Source: Bacteroidales bacterium UBA4230 | GTDB lineage: Bacteria > Bacteroidota > Bacteroidia > Bacteroidales > UBA932 | Reading direction: 5' to 3' | Assembly (NCBI GenBank): GCA_002395605.1 | Contig: DGXO01000070.1 | Coordinates: 12,117 to 63,711 of the forward strand | DNA length: 51,595 bases | In this document: positions 36,201 through 44,123 of the stretch, in pieces | Layout of the letters: each line of letters begins with the position of its first letter | How positions within the stretch are numbered: position 1 is the stretch's first letter | Position numbers and translations under genes: made by a program | The notes under the pieces: model-generated | Databases searched by the model: none | Seen by the model: the letters and a program-made list of their open reading frames with translations, nothing else | Told to the model about the DNA's origin: nothing

Positions 36201-36269
36201 AACGGTATCGACTGGGGCACATACCCGGTTGCAAAGAGTGTTACCCTTGGTCTCAATTTAACCTTCTAG
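33201..36269 (+). CDS. SusC/RagA-like TonB-dependent outer-membrane receptor (locus 2)
   Basis: 1022 residues from the ATG at 33201, whose signal peptide MKKLISVLAVILLPLAAMAQ is clear; an upstream TTG adds three residues only. A carboxypeptidase regulatory-like domain (about 22-100), TonB box region DEVVVVGYSVMKRRDVLG, plug with LYIVDGIPVEG and ISILKDASSAAIYGSRATNGV, and a long barrel follow. It imports the locus 2 glycan across the outer membrane with the SusD protein encoded 4 bases downstream. The 17-base overlap with the preceding lipoprotein gene implies one transcript starting at GH130. Confidence 0.95.
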   Translation: MKKLISVLAVILLPLAAMAQNTVSGTVTEAANGEPVIGASIMVQGTTTGVITDLDGTYSISVPSNAVLVFDCIGFKTVTIPVNGQKVINVSLEEDSQFLDEVVVVGYSVMKRRDVLGAVSKVGNEQLTKVPVASVQESLQGRVAGVNISNQTGAPGADISVRVRGTGSISSGNEPLYIVDGIPVEGALNSLSAGDIEEISILKDASSAAIYGSRATNGVVLITTKSGKEGDARITYNMQSGIQFHGKLPQMTSTEEYISLYNEAARADNEVLSIKRKLIEGEYLKEFPNVNHLEEIFRVAPITQHELTLSGGNAKTRYLISANYFNQQGIIRNSAYDKASIRASINSQIKNWLKVDLNVNGSYANNKMLSSSGDGYKNDQGGSVVRYALFRNPAIPVYDNDGNYVDMPGTYYGAAVYNSFFGDGYSPEGLTEYTDRTNRTKTLLVTGNIMVNFTKNLFWKTTMGLDYRHNTYRLYNKTWGDKDRINETNGLTVRYNQNSNWTVNSTLNHNLEFGQHHVNYLVGMEAIHNREEVISSANEDFPSDDPDLLYIGLGQGSLTSSQGESASSLLSFFANANYNFGSRYYVSGILRLDGSSRFSAGHRWGLFYSASAGWNIDQEAFMEDADWLDKLKLRVGYGAIGNQNIGLYAYSDRYSGKYYYAFGNNIADGYTQTSLGNSELKWETSRQLNAGIDIEVLKGTLGGSVDWYYKVTDDMLVQESLPTSVGRNASRWVNNGSVLNTGVDLEIFYRRQFKDWGFDITLNGGYLHNEVLRLDSPILGGLVNDGVYVTRTEVGQPIGSFYMYEMEGIFQNDVEVMMSPLQGTGIKPGDVKYRNIVEDTVIDGNDRTFVGSAIPKFTTGINLAANYKGWDFSMFFQGAFGQKVYVQFFNDSEGFYRGFPATKRYFDGHWTGEGSTNEFPRATWVGTNNRKVSTRFLHDGSYLRLKNIQVGHSFKLPESWNVATCRVYLAASNLLTFTSYPGLDPEMTVNANSSGEGDRANGIDWGTYPVAKSVTLGLNLTF

Positions 36270-36273
36270 AGAT

Positions 36274-37680
36274 ATGAAAGCAAGAATCATCATAGCGATA
36301 GCCGCCGTAGCAGTCCTTTCATCTTCCTGTGAGAAATTCCTGGAGGAAAACCTCAAGGGCGGATATTCCGCAGAAAACTATTACACCACCGCCGGTAAGG
36401 CCGAAATGGCTGTGAATGCCGTTTACAACAGCCTCTATGGCAATATCCTCTGGATGTTCGGAGATGTGGCCTCGGACGATTCCGTGAAGGGCGGCTCCGA
36501 CGGAGACCAGCCCCAGATCAACGAGATAGATAACTTTACCGCAACCGCAGACCACGGCAACATCGGCACCTTCTGGCAGGATACCTATGAAACCATCACC
36601 CGTGCAAACAACGCGATTGACGCCATCGGCTCAATGGGGTTGGAGGAAAAAGTTGCTGCCGATCTCATCGGCCAGGCAAAGTTCCTCCGTGCATATTCCT
36701 ACTTCAATCTGGTTAACATTTTCGGCCAGGTGCCCCTTAAGACAAAGCCTCAGAACGTTGCCGCCAACATCCATGTGGGCCTTAGCAGCATTGAGGACAT
36801 ATATGCCCAGATTGACGCCGACCTTGCCGATGCCGCCGCAGGGGTGGGTGACCTCAAGGACGGTCACGTGAACCGCACCGCCGCTTATGCCCTCCTTGCA
36901 AAGAGCAAGGTGTTCCAGGGAAAGTGGGACGAAGCCCTCGCCGCCATCAAATCCCTTGAGGAAGTTGGCGCAGGATATGACCTGGAACCCGTCTATTCTG
37001 ATCTTTTCCGCCCCGGCGGAGAGGATTCCATAGAGAGCATCTTCGCGCTCAGGTATGGCAACAACAAGACCGCTTCACTTGGAAACAACCTGTGCGTGTG
37101 GTTCGCTCCCTTTGAGGAAGGCGGATACAACTTCAACGCCCCCACCGAGTCTTATGTGAACGTCTTTGATGAACTCACCGCCGGCGGAGACACCGATCCC
37201 CGTCTTGACGCATCCATCGGCCGTGACGGAAAGCCCTGGTTCAACGGAACCACCTTCAAGAAAGAATGGGGCGGGGCAACCGGTTACCTTGTGAAAAAGT
37301 ATGACCAAGACGACGTTGAAGACCAGGCGAAAGCCCAGAGCACCGTTCCCCAGCACCGTATCCGTTACGCCGAAGTCCTTCTCCTGAAGGCCGAAGCCCT
37401 CAACGAATCCGGCTCTGCAGGTGCAGCCGCGGAACTTGACAAAGTCCGCAATCGCGCCGGCCTGGCTCCCACCACGGCAACCACCCAGGCCGCTCTCAGG
37501 GATGCCATCCGCAAGGAGCGCCGCCGTGAGCTTGGCTTTGAATTCCACCGTTTCTATGATGTGATGCGTTACGGCAGGGAATACGCCGTGGCCGCCCTCG
37601 GAGACGCGGCATGGCCTTCCGGCAGGTACTATTTCCCTATTCCCCAGGGTGAGACCGATGCCAATTCCGCTCTTAAATAG
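36274..37680 (+). CDS. SusD/RagB-like surface lipoprotein (locus 2)
   Basis: 468 residues with signal MKARIIIAIAAVAVLSSSC (lipobox Cys19). Characteristic RagB/SusD pieces are AEMAVNAVYNSLYG, TRANNAIDAIG, GQAKFLRAYSYFNLVNIFG and the C-terminal RIRYAEVLLLKAEALNESG, RKERRRELGFEFHRFYDVMRYG. It forms the lid on the SusC channel encoded immediately before it. It is of ordinary length, unlike the 655-residue SusD of locus 1, so the two systems are not recent copies. Confidence 0.95.
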   Translation: MKARIIIAIAAVAVLSSSCEKFLEENLKGGYSAENYYTTAGKAEMAVNAVYNSLYGNILWMFGDVASDDSVKGGSDGDQPQINEIDNFTATADHGNIGTFWQDTYETITRANNAIDAIGSMGLEEKVAADLIGQAKFLRAYSYFNLVNIFGQVPLKTKPQNVAANIHVGLSSIEDIYAQIDADLADAAAGVGDLKDGHVNRTAAYALLAKSKVFQGKWDEALAAIKSLEEVGAGYDLEPVYSDLFRPGGEDSIESIFALRYGNNKTASLGNNLCVWFAPFEEGGYNFNAPTESYVNVFDELTAGGDTDPRLDASIGRDGKPWFNGTTFKKEWGGATGYLVKKYDQDDVEDQAKAQSTVPQHRIRYAEVLLLKAEALNESGSAGAAAELDKVRNRAGLAPTTATTQAALRDAIRKERRRELGFEFHRFYDVMRYGREYAVAALGDAAWPSGRYYFPIPQGETDANSALK

Positions 37681-37735
37681 AAGAAATACTAAAACCAAAC
37701 AATTACATTAATCCATTAACTAAAACAAACAAGCA

Positions 37736-38722
37736 ATGAAAAAAATCATCGCATTTGCAGCTATCGTTCTCAGCCTCCTCGCTGTGAGCTGCAACAAACA
37801 AAACGACACCAAGGCCAATGTAGACCTTACGGAAGTCAATGCCCTCCTTTCAGAGTGCAAGACCCTCCTTCAGAACGCCTCTACCGACAGCTGGCCCCAG
37901 AAGGCTATCGATGACTTCAAGGGCGTTATCGAGACTGTTGAGAAGGCCATTCCTGCTGCAACCACTCAGGCTGCCGTAGATAACCTGGCTGCCCAGCTCA
38001 AGACCGCAAAGGAAGCTTTCCTTGCAGCTGAAATTGGCGCTATCCCTGCAGACGCCCTCGCATGGGCCCTCAACTTTGAGGAAGGAAGCGGATCAGAGCT
38101 CAAGACCACCGGTAAGTATGAGTGGACTGTGAAGCTTTTCGCAGGTGAAGAAGGCGCTCCCAAGTTCGTGGACGGTCATAAGGCCGGCAGCAAGGGCCTT
38201 CAGTTTGGCGCAACTTCTCATGGTGAATTCCAGGATGCAGTTGCCTCAGTCCTTGAGTCTCCGACATTCTCCATCGCCTGCTGGGTGAACACTCCTATCT
38301 ATGAGAACAACTATATCCTCTCATGGAACAAGTGGGATACCTGGAAATTCCAGACTCAGAGCACCAACAAGGCTTTCCTCACCATTCACTTCGGCGATGT
38401 ATGGATTGACCACGACGGCAACACCGAGATCCCTGAGAACGAGTGGCATCACGTAGTGGCTACCTGTGACCTCACCAACGGCGCAATGGCCTTCTATCTT
38501 GACGGCGAACTCACCATGCTGTGGAATAAAGAGAATGAAGGCAAACTTGACATCACCAACAAGACCTTCGCTCCCGCACCGGAAGGCACCAAACTCCTTC
38601 TTGGCCTTCAGGAGCCCGACTCCGCTACCGGCTACTACACCGGCAAGCTTGACGACCTCGCTTTCTACACCATCGCCCTTGACGGCGGTCAGGTTGCAAA
38701 GCTCTTCAACGACCAGAAGTAA
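37736..38722 (+). CDS. Lipoprotein with helical stalk and LamG/concanavalin-like domain
   Basis: 328 residues. Signal MKKIIAFAAIVLSLLAVSC is followed by a three-helix region (about 25-100: LTEVNALLSECKTLLQNAS through LAAQLKTAKEAFLAAE) that resembles FIVAR spacers. The remainder is a LamG/concanavalin-like lectin fold with FSIACWVNT, EWHHVVATCDLTNGAMAFYLDG and YYTGKLDDLAFY. Position after SusD fits a surface glycan-binding protein, the SusE-position protein of locus 2. A 55-base leader separates it from SusD and a terminator follows at 38736. Confidence 0.8.
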   Translation: MKKIIAFAAIVLSLLAVSCNKQNDTKANVDLTEVNALLSECKTLLQNASTDSWPQKAIDDFKGVIETVEKAIPAATTQAAVDNLAAQLKTAKEAFLAAEIGAIPADALAWALNFEEGSGSELKTTGKYEWTVKLFAGEEGAPKFVDGHKAGSKGLQFGATSHGEFQDAVASVLESPTFSIACWVNTPIYENNYILSWNKWDTWKFQTQSTNKAFLTIHFGDVWIDHDGNTEIPENEWHHVVATCDLTNGAMAFYLDGELTMLWNKENEGKLDITNKTFAPAPEGTKLLLGLQEPDSATGYYTGKLDDLAFYTIALDGGQVAKLFNDQK

Positions 38723-38735
38723 TTTCCGTGTAATT

Positions 38736-38767
38736 AAACCGGCGGCGGCTGACCCTGCCGCCGGTTT
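38736..38767 (+). terminator. GC-rich hairpin, probable terminator
   Basis: AAACCGGCGGC (38736-38746) is the reverse complement of 38757-38767, with a 10-base loop. An AT-rich stretch, not a pure T-run, follows. It lies 14 bases after the LamG lipoprotein stop. Confidence 0.75.
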
Positions 38768-38779
38768 CCATATATTTAT

Positions 38780-38787
38780 TATATTTG
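38780..38787 (+). promoter_or_regulatory. -7 box just before the second toroid-like lipoprotein
   Basis: TATATTTG ends 8 bases before the ATG at 38796. Because a terminator stands directly upstream, a new promoter is expected here. No -33 TTG is visible at the right distance. Confidence 0.55.
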
Positions 38788-38795
38788 TCCTCGTT

Positions 38796-40607
38796 ATGAA
38801 AAAGCATTATTCACTCATACTCAGTCTGTTTGCTGCAGCGGGCGCTTTTCTCTTATCCTGCGCTCCTGCGCCGGTTCAGGAACAGAATCCGGACGATACT
38901 CAGAACGAGGATCCTGATGATACGGTGGATAAGCCGGAAGACAAGCCCTGGGAGATTCCGGAGGAAGAGGCTCTGTCGCCGTTTGTATCTCCCGGTGCGC
39001 GTGAGCAGGTGTCCATATCCCGTGTAGACCTGATGCCGGATATTCCCGCCACTTACAAGATGCTGGACTGGAAGCAGAAGGCCCTGGACTACGATGCCTA
39101 TGTCTTTGATTGGAATGCTACGGGAGATTACCTTCCCCTGATATGGCTTGATGAGACAGGTAAAAACTCGGAGTACGACGGATTCGGCCTTTATACCACC
39201 CTCGGCGATATCCGTCAGGGGCCTCAGAATCCAGGCGGCCATGAGGCCATAAACACCATGGCGGCGGTCATGGGCGGCGGGCTTGTGGGTATAGACAAAA
39301 CGTCCCAGGACGGCTACAATTATCCCCAGATGCTCCAGAATTATTTTGCAGGCCGAAACGGTTGGAAGATAATGGTTAACGGTACTTCCGGATACGGTCA
39401 GGACTGGTGGTATAACATGCTTCCAAACCTCCTCTACTGGGGCGTTTCAGACGTTTTCCCAGGTGTGGAGGGTGCAGACCCCATTCTCCGCTCAATTGCA
39501 GACCAGTTTGCCAAGGCCGATGAAACCATGGCCGGCAACTACGCCTGGAGCTGGTTCAATTACAACACCATGACGGGCAAGACAAATGGCATTCCGCGTC
39601 AGCAAGACGCCGCCGCCGGTCACGCCTGGGTGCTTCTTAACGCTTACCGTAAATTTGGAGACGTGAATTACATGACGCGGGCGGTGAGCGCCATGAATGC
39701 GATTGACGCCCTTACGGAAAGCCGTTTCTATGAGATTGTACTGCCTTTTGGAGCCTATGTCGGAGCCGTGATGAACGCCGTTTACGGAACCTCCTATGAG
39801 ATTGGCAAAATCCTGCGCTGGACTTTCGAGGGCAACAAGAGCAATGGCCGGAACGGCTGGGCTGTAACTGTTGGTCAGTGGGGCCCCTACGATGTTTCAG
39901 GCCTCCAGGGAAGCATAACTGACGGCGGCGGATACGCCTTTCAGATGAATAGCTACGAGATGGCCTGGCCGCTTGTCCCTATGGTAAAGTATGAGCCCAA
40001 GTTTGCAACTACAATTGGCAAGTGGATGCTCAACAATGCATCGGCCTCCAGGCTTTTCTTCCCCATGGAGATTGACGATGAACACCAGTTCTGTGCCGGC
40101 ATCAAGGATATCACCGGCAATGTCATCGGCTATGAGGGCCTTCGCAACCGTGACCGCTATGGAAAAATGTCGGCCCAACCGGTGGCCGAAGGAGACGGCC
40201 CCAGCTGGCTTCAGGGTATGCCAGACTGCACTATGTTCAGCCTTTACAGCACTTCGCCGATCGGCATCTTCGGCTCAATTATTTCCACAACGGACGTTGA
40301 GGGAATCCTGTCCCTGGACTGCAACGTGACGGATTTTTATGCCGAAAGGCCCTTCCCCTGTCATCTCCTGTATAATCCTTATGCCGATGACCGCAGCGTC
40401 ACTTACAAGGCCTGCGGCGCTGCCGCCTATGATCTCTTTGACGCCGTAGCCCGTGACTATGCCGCAAGGGGTGCGGCAGGGGACTGCAGCATTACTGTCC
40501 CGGCTAAGAAAGCCGTCCTGGTGTATGAGATTCCTGCGGGGACGGAGCTTTACTCCACTCCTTCCGGCCACATCTTCACCAAGGATAGGACAATAGTTGC
40601 CTGGTAA
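38796..40607 (+). CDS. Unrecognised large lipoprotein, possible alpha/alpha-toroid enzyme (copy 2)
   Basis: 603 residues from the ATG at 38796; the open frame extends far upstream through the LamG gene, but MKKHYSLILSLFAAAGAFLLSC is an ideal lipoprotein signal. An acidic linker leads to EQVSISRVDLMPDIPATYKM, and from there the protein aligns along its whole length with the one at 31475. Shared blocks include QKALDYDAYVFD, GIDKTSQDGYNYPQM, GYGQDWWYNMLPN, RQQDAAAGHAWVLL, GRNGWAVT, VSGLQGSITDGGGYAFQMNS and TTDVEGILSLDCNVTDFYA. By eye roughly half of the residues are identical. Function is unknown; paired copies around SusCD suggest related cuts on one glycan. Confidence 0.7.
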   Translation: MKKHYSLILSLFAAAGAFLLSCAPAPVQEQNPDDTQNEDPDDTVDKPEDKPWEIPEEEALSPFVSPGAREQVSISRVDLMPDIPATYKMLDWKQKALDYDAYVFDWNATGDYLPLIWLDETGKNSEYDGFGLYTTLGDIRQGPQNPGGHEAINTMAAVMGGGLVGIDKTSQDGYNYPQMLQNYFAGRNGWKIMVNGTSGYGQDWWYNMLPNLLYWGVSDVFPGVEGADPILRSIADQFAKADETMAGNYAWSWFNYNTMTGKTNGIPRQQDAAAGHAWVLLNAYRKFGDVNYMTRAVSAMNAIDALTESRFYEIVLPFGAYVGAVMNAVYGTSYEIGKILRWTFEGNKSNGRNGWAVTVGQWGPYDVSGLQGSITDGGGYAFQMNSYEMAWPLVPMVKYEPKFATTIGKWMLNNASASRLFFPMEIDDEHQFCAGIKDITGNVIGYEGLRNRDRYGKMSAQPVAEGDGPSWLQGMPDCTMFSLYSTSPIGIFGSIISTTDVEGILSLDCNVTDFYAERPFPCHLLYNPYADDRSVTYKACGAAAYDLFDAVARDYAARGAAGDCSITVPAKKAVLVYEIPAGTELYSTPSGHIFTKDRTIVAW

Positions 40608-40610
40608 GCA

Positions 40611-40642
40611 TTTGACATTAACAAATAAAAGCCGTATCTTTA
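40611..40642 (+). promoter_or_regulatory. Promoter directly abutting the GH2 gene
   Basis: TTTG (40611-40614), a 20-bp spacer and TATCTTTA (40635-40642, last base off consensus). Only 4 bases separate the box from the ATG at 40647. Confidence 0.6.
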
Positions 40643-40646
40643 CGCT

Positions 40647-43031
40647 ATGAGAAACGTAATTTTATCGGCTTTAATTCTTTTGGCAGCATCTTGCGCCGGC
40701 AATTCGGATTGGACATTAACCCAAGACAGCACAGGAAAATCCTACCCCGCAGAGGTTCCTTCCACTGTGGCGGCGGTGCTTCTTGAAAATGGCCAGGAAC
40801 TTACCTCTGAGGCCCTTGAGGGCAGTTTTACCTACACTACTGTGCTTAAGGCCCAGGACCTTTCAAAGTATTACTCGCTTCGCTTTGACGGCCTTGGATA
40901 TTATGCCGATATATTTTTCAACGGAGAGAAGATTGCATCCAAGGATACAACCTTCGGCGTATTTGCAGTGCGTGAATTCGATGTCACGCCCCTTGTGAAA
41001 AAGAGCAACCGCCTCCAGGTGAGGCTTGAAAGGGCCAGGCCCGGAGACCTCAACCATGGCTGGGTAGACTGGAGCCCTGCTCCTGAGGACGCTTCCATGG
41101 GTCTAGTGAGAGGCGTTACATTCCGCTCTCACGGCGCAGTGTCCATCAAGGACATGTACGTGCATCCCATCCTTAACAACACCCTTGACAATGCCCGCAT
41201 TGAGGTAAGGGCCCTTCTTGCAAACCATTCGGATGCTCCCGCGGAGGTTGTCCTGAAGGGCGTGGTGGAAGGCCGTGAATTCACCCACAAGGCAGCCCTT
41301 GCCGCCCGTGAAACCAGGGAAGAGGTCTTTGACGCCCTTGAAATTGCAAATCCCCGCCTTTGGTGGACTCACGATACCGGCACCCCGGAGCTTTACAGCA
41401 TGAACCTCAGCGCCTTCATTGACGGCGCCATCACGGACGATGCATCAAGGACCTTCGGCATAAGGAAATTCACCTCCCGCCTCAACGAAAACGGCCACAG
41501 GCAGTACACCCTCAATGGCCATGACATCCTTGTGGCCGGTGCCGGCTGGGCCGATGACCGCTATCTCCGTGACACCCATGAAAGCATTGAGCATCAGGTG
41601 AATATGGTAAAAGACATGGGTCTCAACTGCATCCGCTTTGAGAATATCTGGGGAAAGGATTCTTACGTATACGACCTCTGCGACCGCGAGGGCATCATGG
41701 CCATTACGGGCTTCAGCTGCCAGTGGGAGTGGGAAGGCTACTGCGGCATTCCCCACGACGAAATGTACGGCTGCATCAACGACCCTGAACGCAACGCCCT
41801 GGCGTTCCGCTACTTCAAGGACCAGATGCGCTGGATACGCAATCACCCTTCAATCGCCTCCTTCCTCACGGGCAGTGACCGCATTGCAAATCCCCAGCTT
41901 GAGCCCCTTTACTTGGAGGAATTCAAGGCCCTTGGACTGGAGTTCTCTTATATCTGCAGCGCCGCTTCAAAGGTGTCGCTGGCAGGTCCTTCCGGCAACA
42001 AGATGACCGGCCCCTATGAGTACTGCGGCCCGGAATACTGGGTAAATCCCAAAGCCGTAGGCGGTGCGCTGGGCTTCAATACGGAAACGGGTATCGGCCT
42101 CAATATGCCCCAGTATGAGTCTGTGGTTAAAATGATTGCACCCGCAGACCGCTGGCCGGTTGGAAAGGCCTGGGACGCCCTGTGCACCGTTGCCGGAGAA
42201 GGCATGCACGACACCCACGTAATCAAGGAAGTGGTTGAGCGCCAGTACGGAGAACCCTCCAACATAGAGCAGTTTGTCTCCCGTGCCCAGGCGGCCGATT
42301 ACACCGGAACCCGCGGCATGTTTGAGGCTTTCCGCATTAATATCGGCAAGGCTACCGGCGTTGTGCAGTGGATGCTCAATTCGGCCGTTCCCATGCTTTA
42401 CTGGCAGCTGTACGACTGGTACGGCATCCCTACGGCAGGCTACTACGGCACCAAAAAAGCCATGCAGCCCTTGCAGCTTCTTCTCCAGTGGGAAGAGAGA
42501 AAACTGTACGCTGTGAACGGCACCGCCCCCGGAGGAAAGGATGCCAGCCTTGAGTGCACCGTGCGCATCTTTGATGCCGCATCACGTGAAATCCAGACCG
42601 TTCCCGTGAGCGTTACGGTGCCTGAAGGCACATCTGTGCCCGTTTTGGATCTTCCTGCGGGCCAGGACCTCTTTGTATTTGTGGAGGGCGGGGCCGATAA
42701 CTTCTACGCCGTACCCGCTCAGGGCAATGTCCACGACTACGAGCATTCAATCTGGTTCCAGACCCCCATCAGCACGTATGCAGGGCTCCAGTACGTGACA
42801 CGCCTTCCCGCTCCGGACCTCAAGGTAACTGAGGATGCCGAGGGCAATGTTACGGTTGTAAATAACTCAGATACTGTGGCTTGGCAGGTTGTATTGAAGC
42901 TTCTGGATGCTTCCGGAGACCTTGTCCCGGCCGCCTTCTGGACAGACAACTTCTTCTCCCTGCCTCCTCACTCCAGCAAAACCGTCTCCCACACCGGCAA
43001 GGGCAAACTTGCCTGGAGCGCCGGGCTGTAG
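40647..43031 (+). CDS. GH2-family glycoside hydrolase, mannosidase/glucosaminidase-like lipoprotein
   Basis: 794 residues with signal MRNVILSALILLAASC. The N-terminal sugar-binding sandwich (YSLRFDGLGYYADIFFNGEKIASKDTTFGVFAVREFDVTPLV), immunoglobulin-like domain and TIM barrel (GIRKFTSRLNENG onward) follow the GH2 plan, nearest to the exo-glucosaminidase/endo-mannosidase branch. FNTETGIGLNMP holds the probable nucleophile Glu. The region where most GH2 enzymes have Asn-Glu reads SFLTGSDRIA, so the acid/base is probably the Asp, as in the exo-glucosaminidase subgroup. It would trim non-reducing ends in the periplasm or at the surface. With GH130, a beta-mannoside or beta-glucosaminide target fits. 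Confidence 0.82.
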   Translation: MRNVILSALILLAASCAGNSDWTLTQDSTGKSYPAEVPSTVAAVLLENGQELTSEALEGSFTYTTVLKAQDLSKYYSLRFDGLGYYADIFFNGEKIASKDTTFGVFAVREFDVTPLVKKSNRLQVRLERARPGDLNHGWVDWSPAPEDASMGLVRGVTFRSHGAVSIKDMYVHPILNNTLDNARIEVRALLANHSDAPAEVVLKGVVEGREFTHKAALAARETREEVFDALEIANPRLWWTHDTGTPELYSMNLSAFIDGAITDDASRTFGIRKFTSRLNENGHRQYTLNGHDILVAGAGWADDRYLRDTHESIEHQVNMVKDMGLNCIRFENIWGKDSYVYDLCDREGIMAITGFSCQWEWEGYCGIPHDEMYGCINDPERNALAFRYFKDQMRWIRNHPSIASFLTGSDRIANPQLEPLYLEEFKALGLEFSYICSAASKVSLAGPSGNKMTGPYEYCGPEYWVNPKAVGGALGFNTETGIGLNMPQYESVVKMIAPADRWPVGKAWDALCTVAGEGMHDTHVIKEVVERQYGEPSNIEQFVSRAQAADYTGTRGMFEAFRINIGKATGVVQWMLNSAVPMLYWQLYDWYGIPTAGYYGTKKAMQPLQLLLQWEERKLYAVNGTAPGGKDASLECTVRIFDAASREIQTVPVSVTVPEGTSVPVLDLPAGQDLFVFVEGGADNFYAVPAQGNVHDYEHSIWFQTPISTYAGLQYVTRLPAPDLKVTEDAEGNVTVVNNSDTVAWQVVLKLLDASGDLVPAAFWTDNFFSLPPHSSKTVSHTGKGKLAWSAGL

Positions 43032-43037
43032 TAGCCT

Positions 43038-44123
43038 ATGCAAAGACTTATACCGTTTGTACTGCTGTTCCTGCTGCTGGGGGCGGCCATTGGATACACC
43101 GCATTCCGGCTGTGGCATATCGTTCCGCTTGCTAAGGGGTGGAAATGGGCCGTGGCGTGCCTGTGGGTGATGTGTTTTCTTCTCATGTTCCCGTCTTTCA
43201 AGTTCAGGGACACTATGCCACTTGTGCTTGGGACTGTAACCTATGAGGTCTGGACATCCTGGCTCATAGCGTTCCTATATGTCCTTCTCTTTTTCCTTGC
43301 GCTGGACCTTGGACGGCTTGTACATGTTGTGCCGAAGACCTTCATGTTCAATTCGTTGCATGGGACTGCAGCGGTTGTGGGGCTAGTGACTCTCATCCTT
43401 GTATACGGCGGAATCCACTATCATCACAAATACAGGGAGGAGATCACAATCCAGACGGATAAAACCCTTGAGAAGCCGCTTAAGATAGTGCTTGCCAGTG
43501 ACCTTCATGCCGGCTATCACAACCGAGCCAAGGAACTGAGGCGCTGGGTTGGGCTCATAAATGCCGAAAACCCTGACCTTGTGCTCATTGCCGGAGACCT
43601 TGTAGACGGCCACATGAGGCCTGTTATGGAGTGGAACTACAGCAGCATATTCCGTGAGATCAAGGCTCCCATATACGCCTGCCTTGGGAACCACGAATAC
43701 ATAGGAGGGGAGGATGAGGCCCGGAGTTTCCTTGACAGCGCAGGAATCACGCTCCTGAAAGACCGCGCGGTAATGGATAAAGGCATCCGGATTATCGGCC
43801 GCGACGACCTCTCCAACCCCTGCCGTGCCGCCCTTTGGGAACTCTTCCAGTCGGACAGTACGTTCACCATAGTGCTTGACCATCAGCCGTATAACCTTGA
43901 GCAGGCTCAGGAGGCCGGGGCGGATTTCCAGTTCTCCGGCCACACCCACCACGGCCAGGTCTGGCCCGGCAACTGGGTCACGGACGCAATGTTTGAAAAG
44001 GCGTTCGGCCCGTATCAAAAAGGGGATACCCGGTATTACATTTCCTCCGGGCTTGGAATCTGGGGTGGCAAGTTCAGGATTGGCACGCGCAGCGAGTATG
44101 TGGTGCTTACAGTTCGGCCATAA
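43038..44123 (+). CDS. Membrane-anchored metallophosphoesterase, YkuE-like
   Basis: 361 residues. The first 125 hold about four membrane helices. The calcineurin-like catalytic domain then shows all metal motifs: SDLHAGYHN (Asp155, His157), AGDLVDG (Asp187), LGNHEY (Asn218, His219), LDHQP and SGHTHHGQVWPG. It hydrolyses a phosphoester, with the active domain outside or inside the membrane depending on topology; YkuE-type relatives act on lipid or nucleotide substrates. It starts 6 bases after the GH2 gene, so it is co-transcribed, but may be a housekeeping passenger. Its last 17 bases overlap the convergent esterase gene. Confidence 0.88.
   Translation: MQRLIPFVLLFLLLGAAIGYTAFRLWHIVPLAKGWKWAVACLWVMCFLLMFPSFKFRDTMPLVLGTVTYEVWTSWLIAFLYVLLFFLALDLGRLVHVVPKTFMFNSLHGTAAVVGLVTLILVYGGIHYHHKYREEITIQTDKTLEKPLKIVLASDLHAGYHNRAKELRRWVGLINAENPDLVLIAGDLVDGHMRPVMEWNYSSIFREIKAPIYACLGNHEYIGGEDEARSFLDSAGITLLKDRAVMDKGIRIIGRDDLSNPCRAALWELFQSDSTFTIVLDHQPYNLEQAQEAGADFQFSGHTHHGQVWPGNWVTDAMFEKAFGPYQKGDTRYYISSGLGIWGGKFRIGTRSEYVVLTVRP

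Noticed and set aside
38466..38795. 110-codon N-terminal extension of the second toroid-like lipoprotein
   Set aside because: It overlaps the LamG gene in another frame and crosses a terminator; the ATG at 38796 begins a clear lipoprotein signal peptide.
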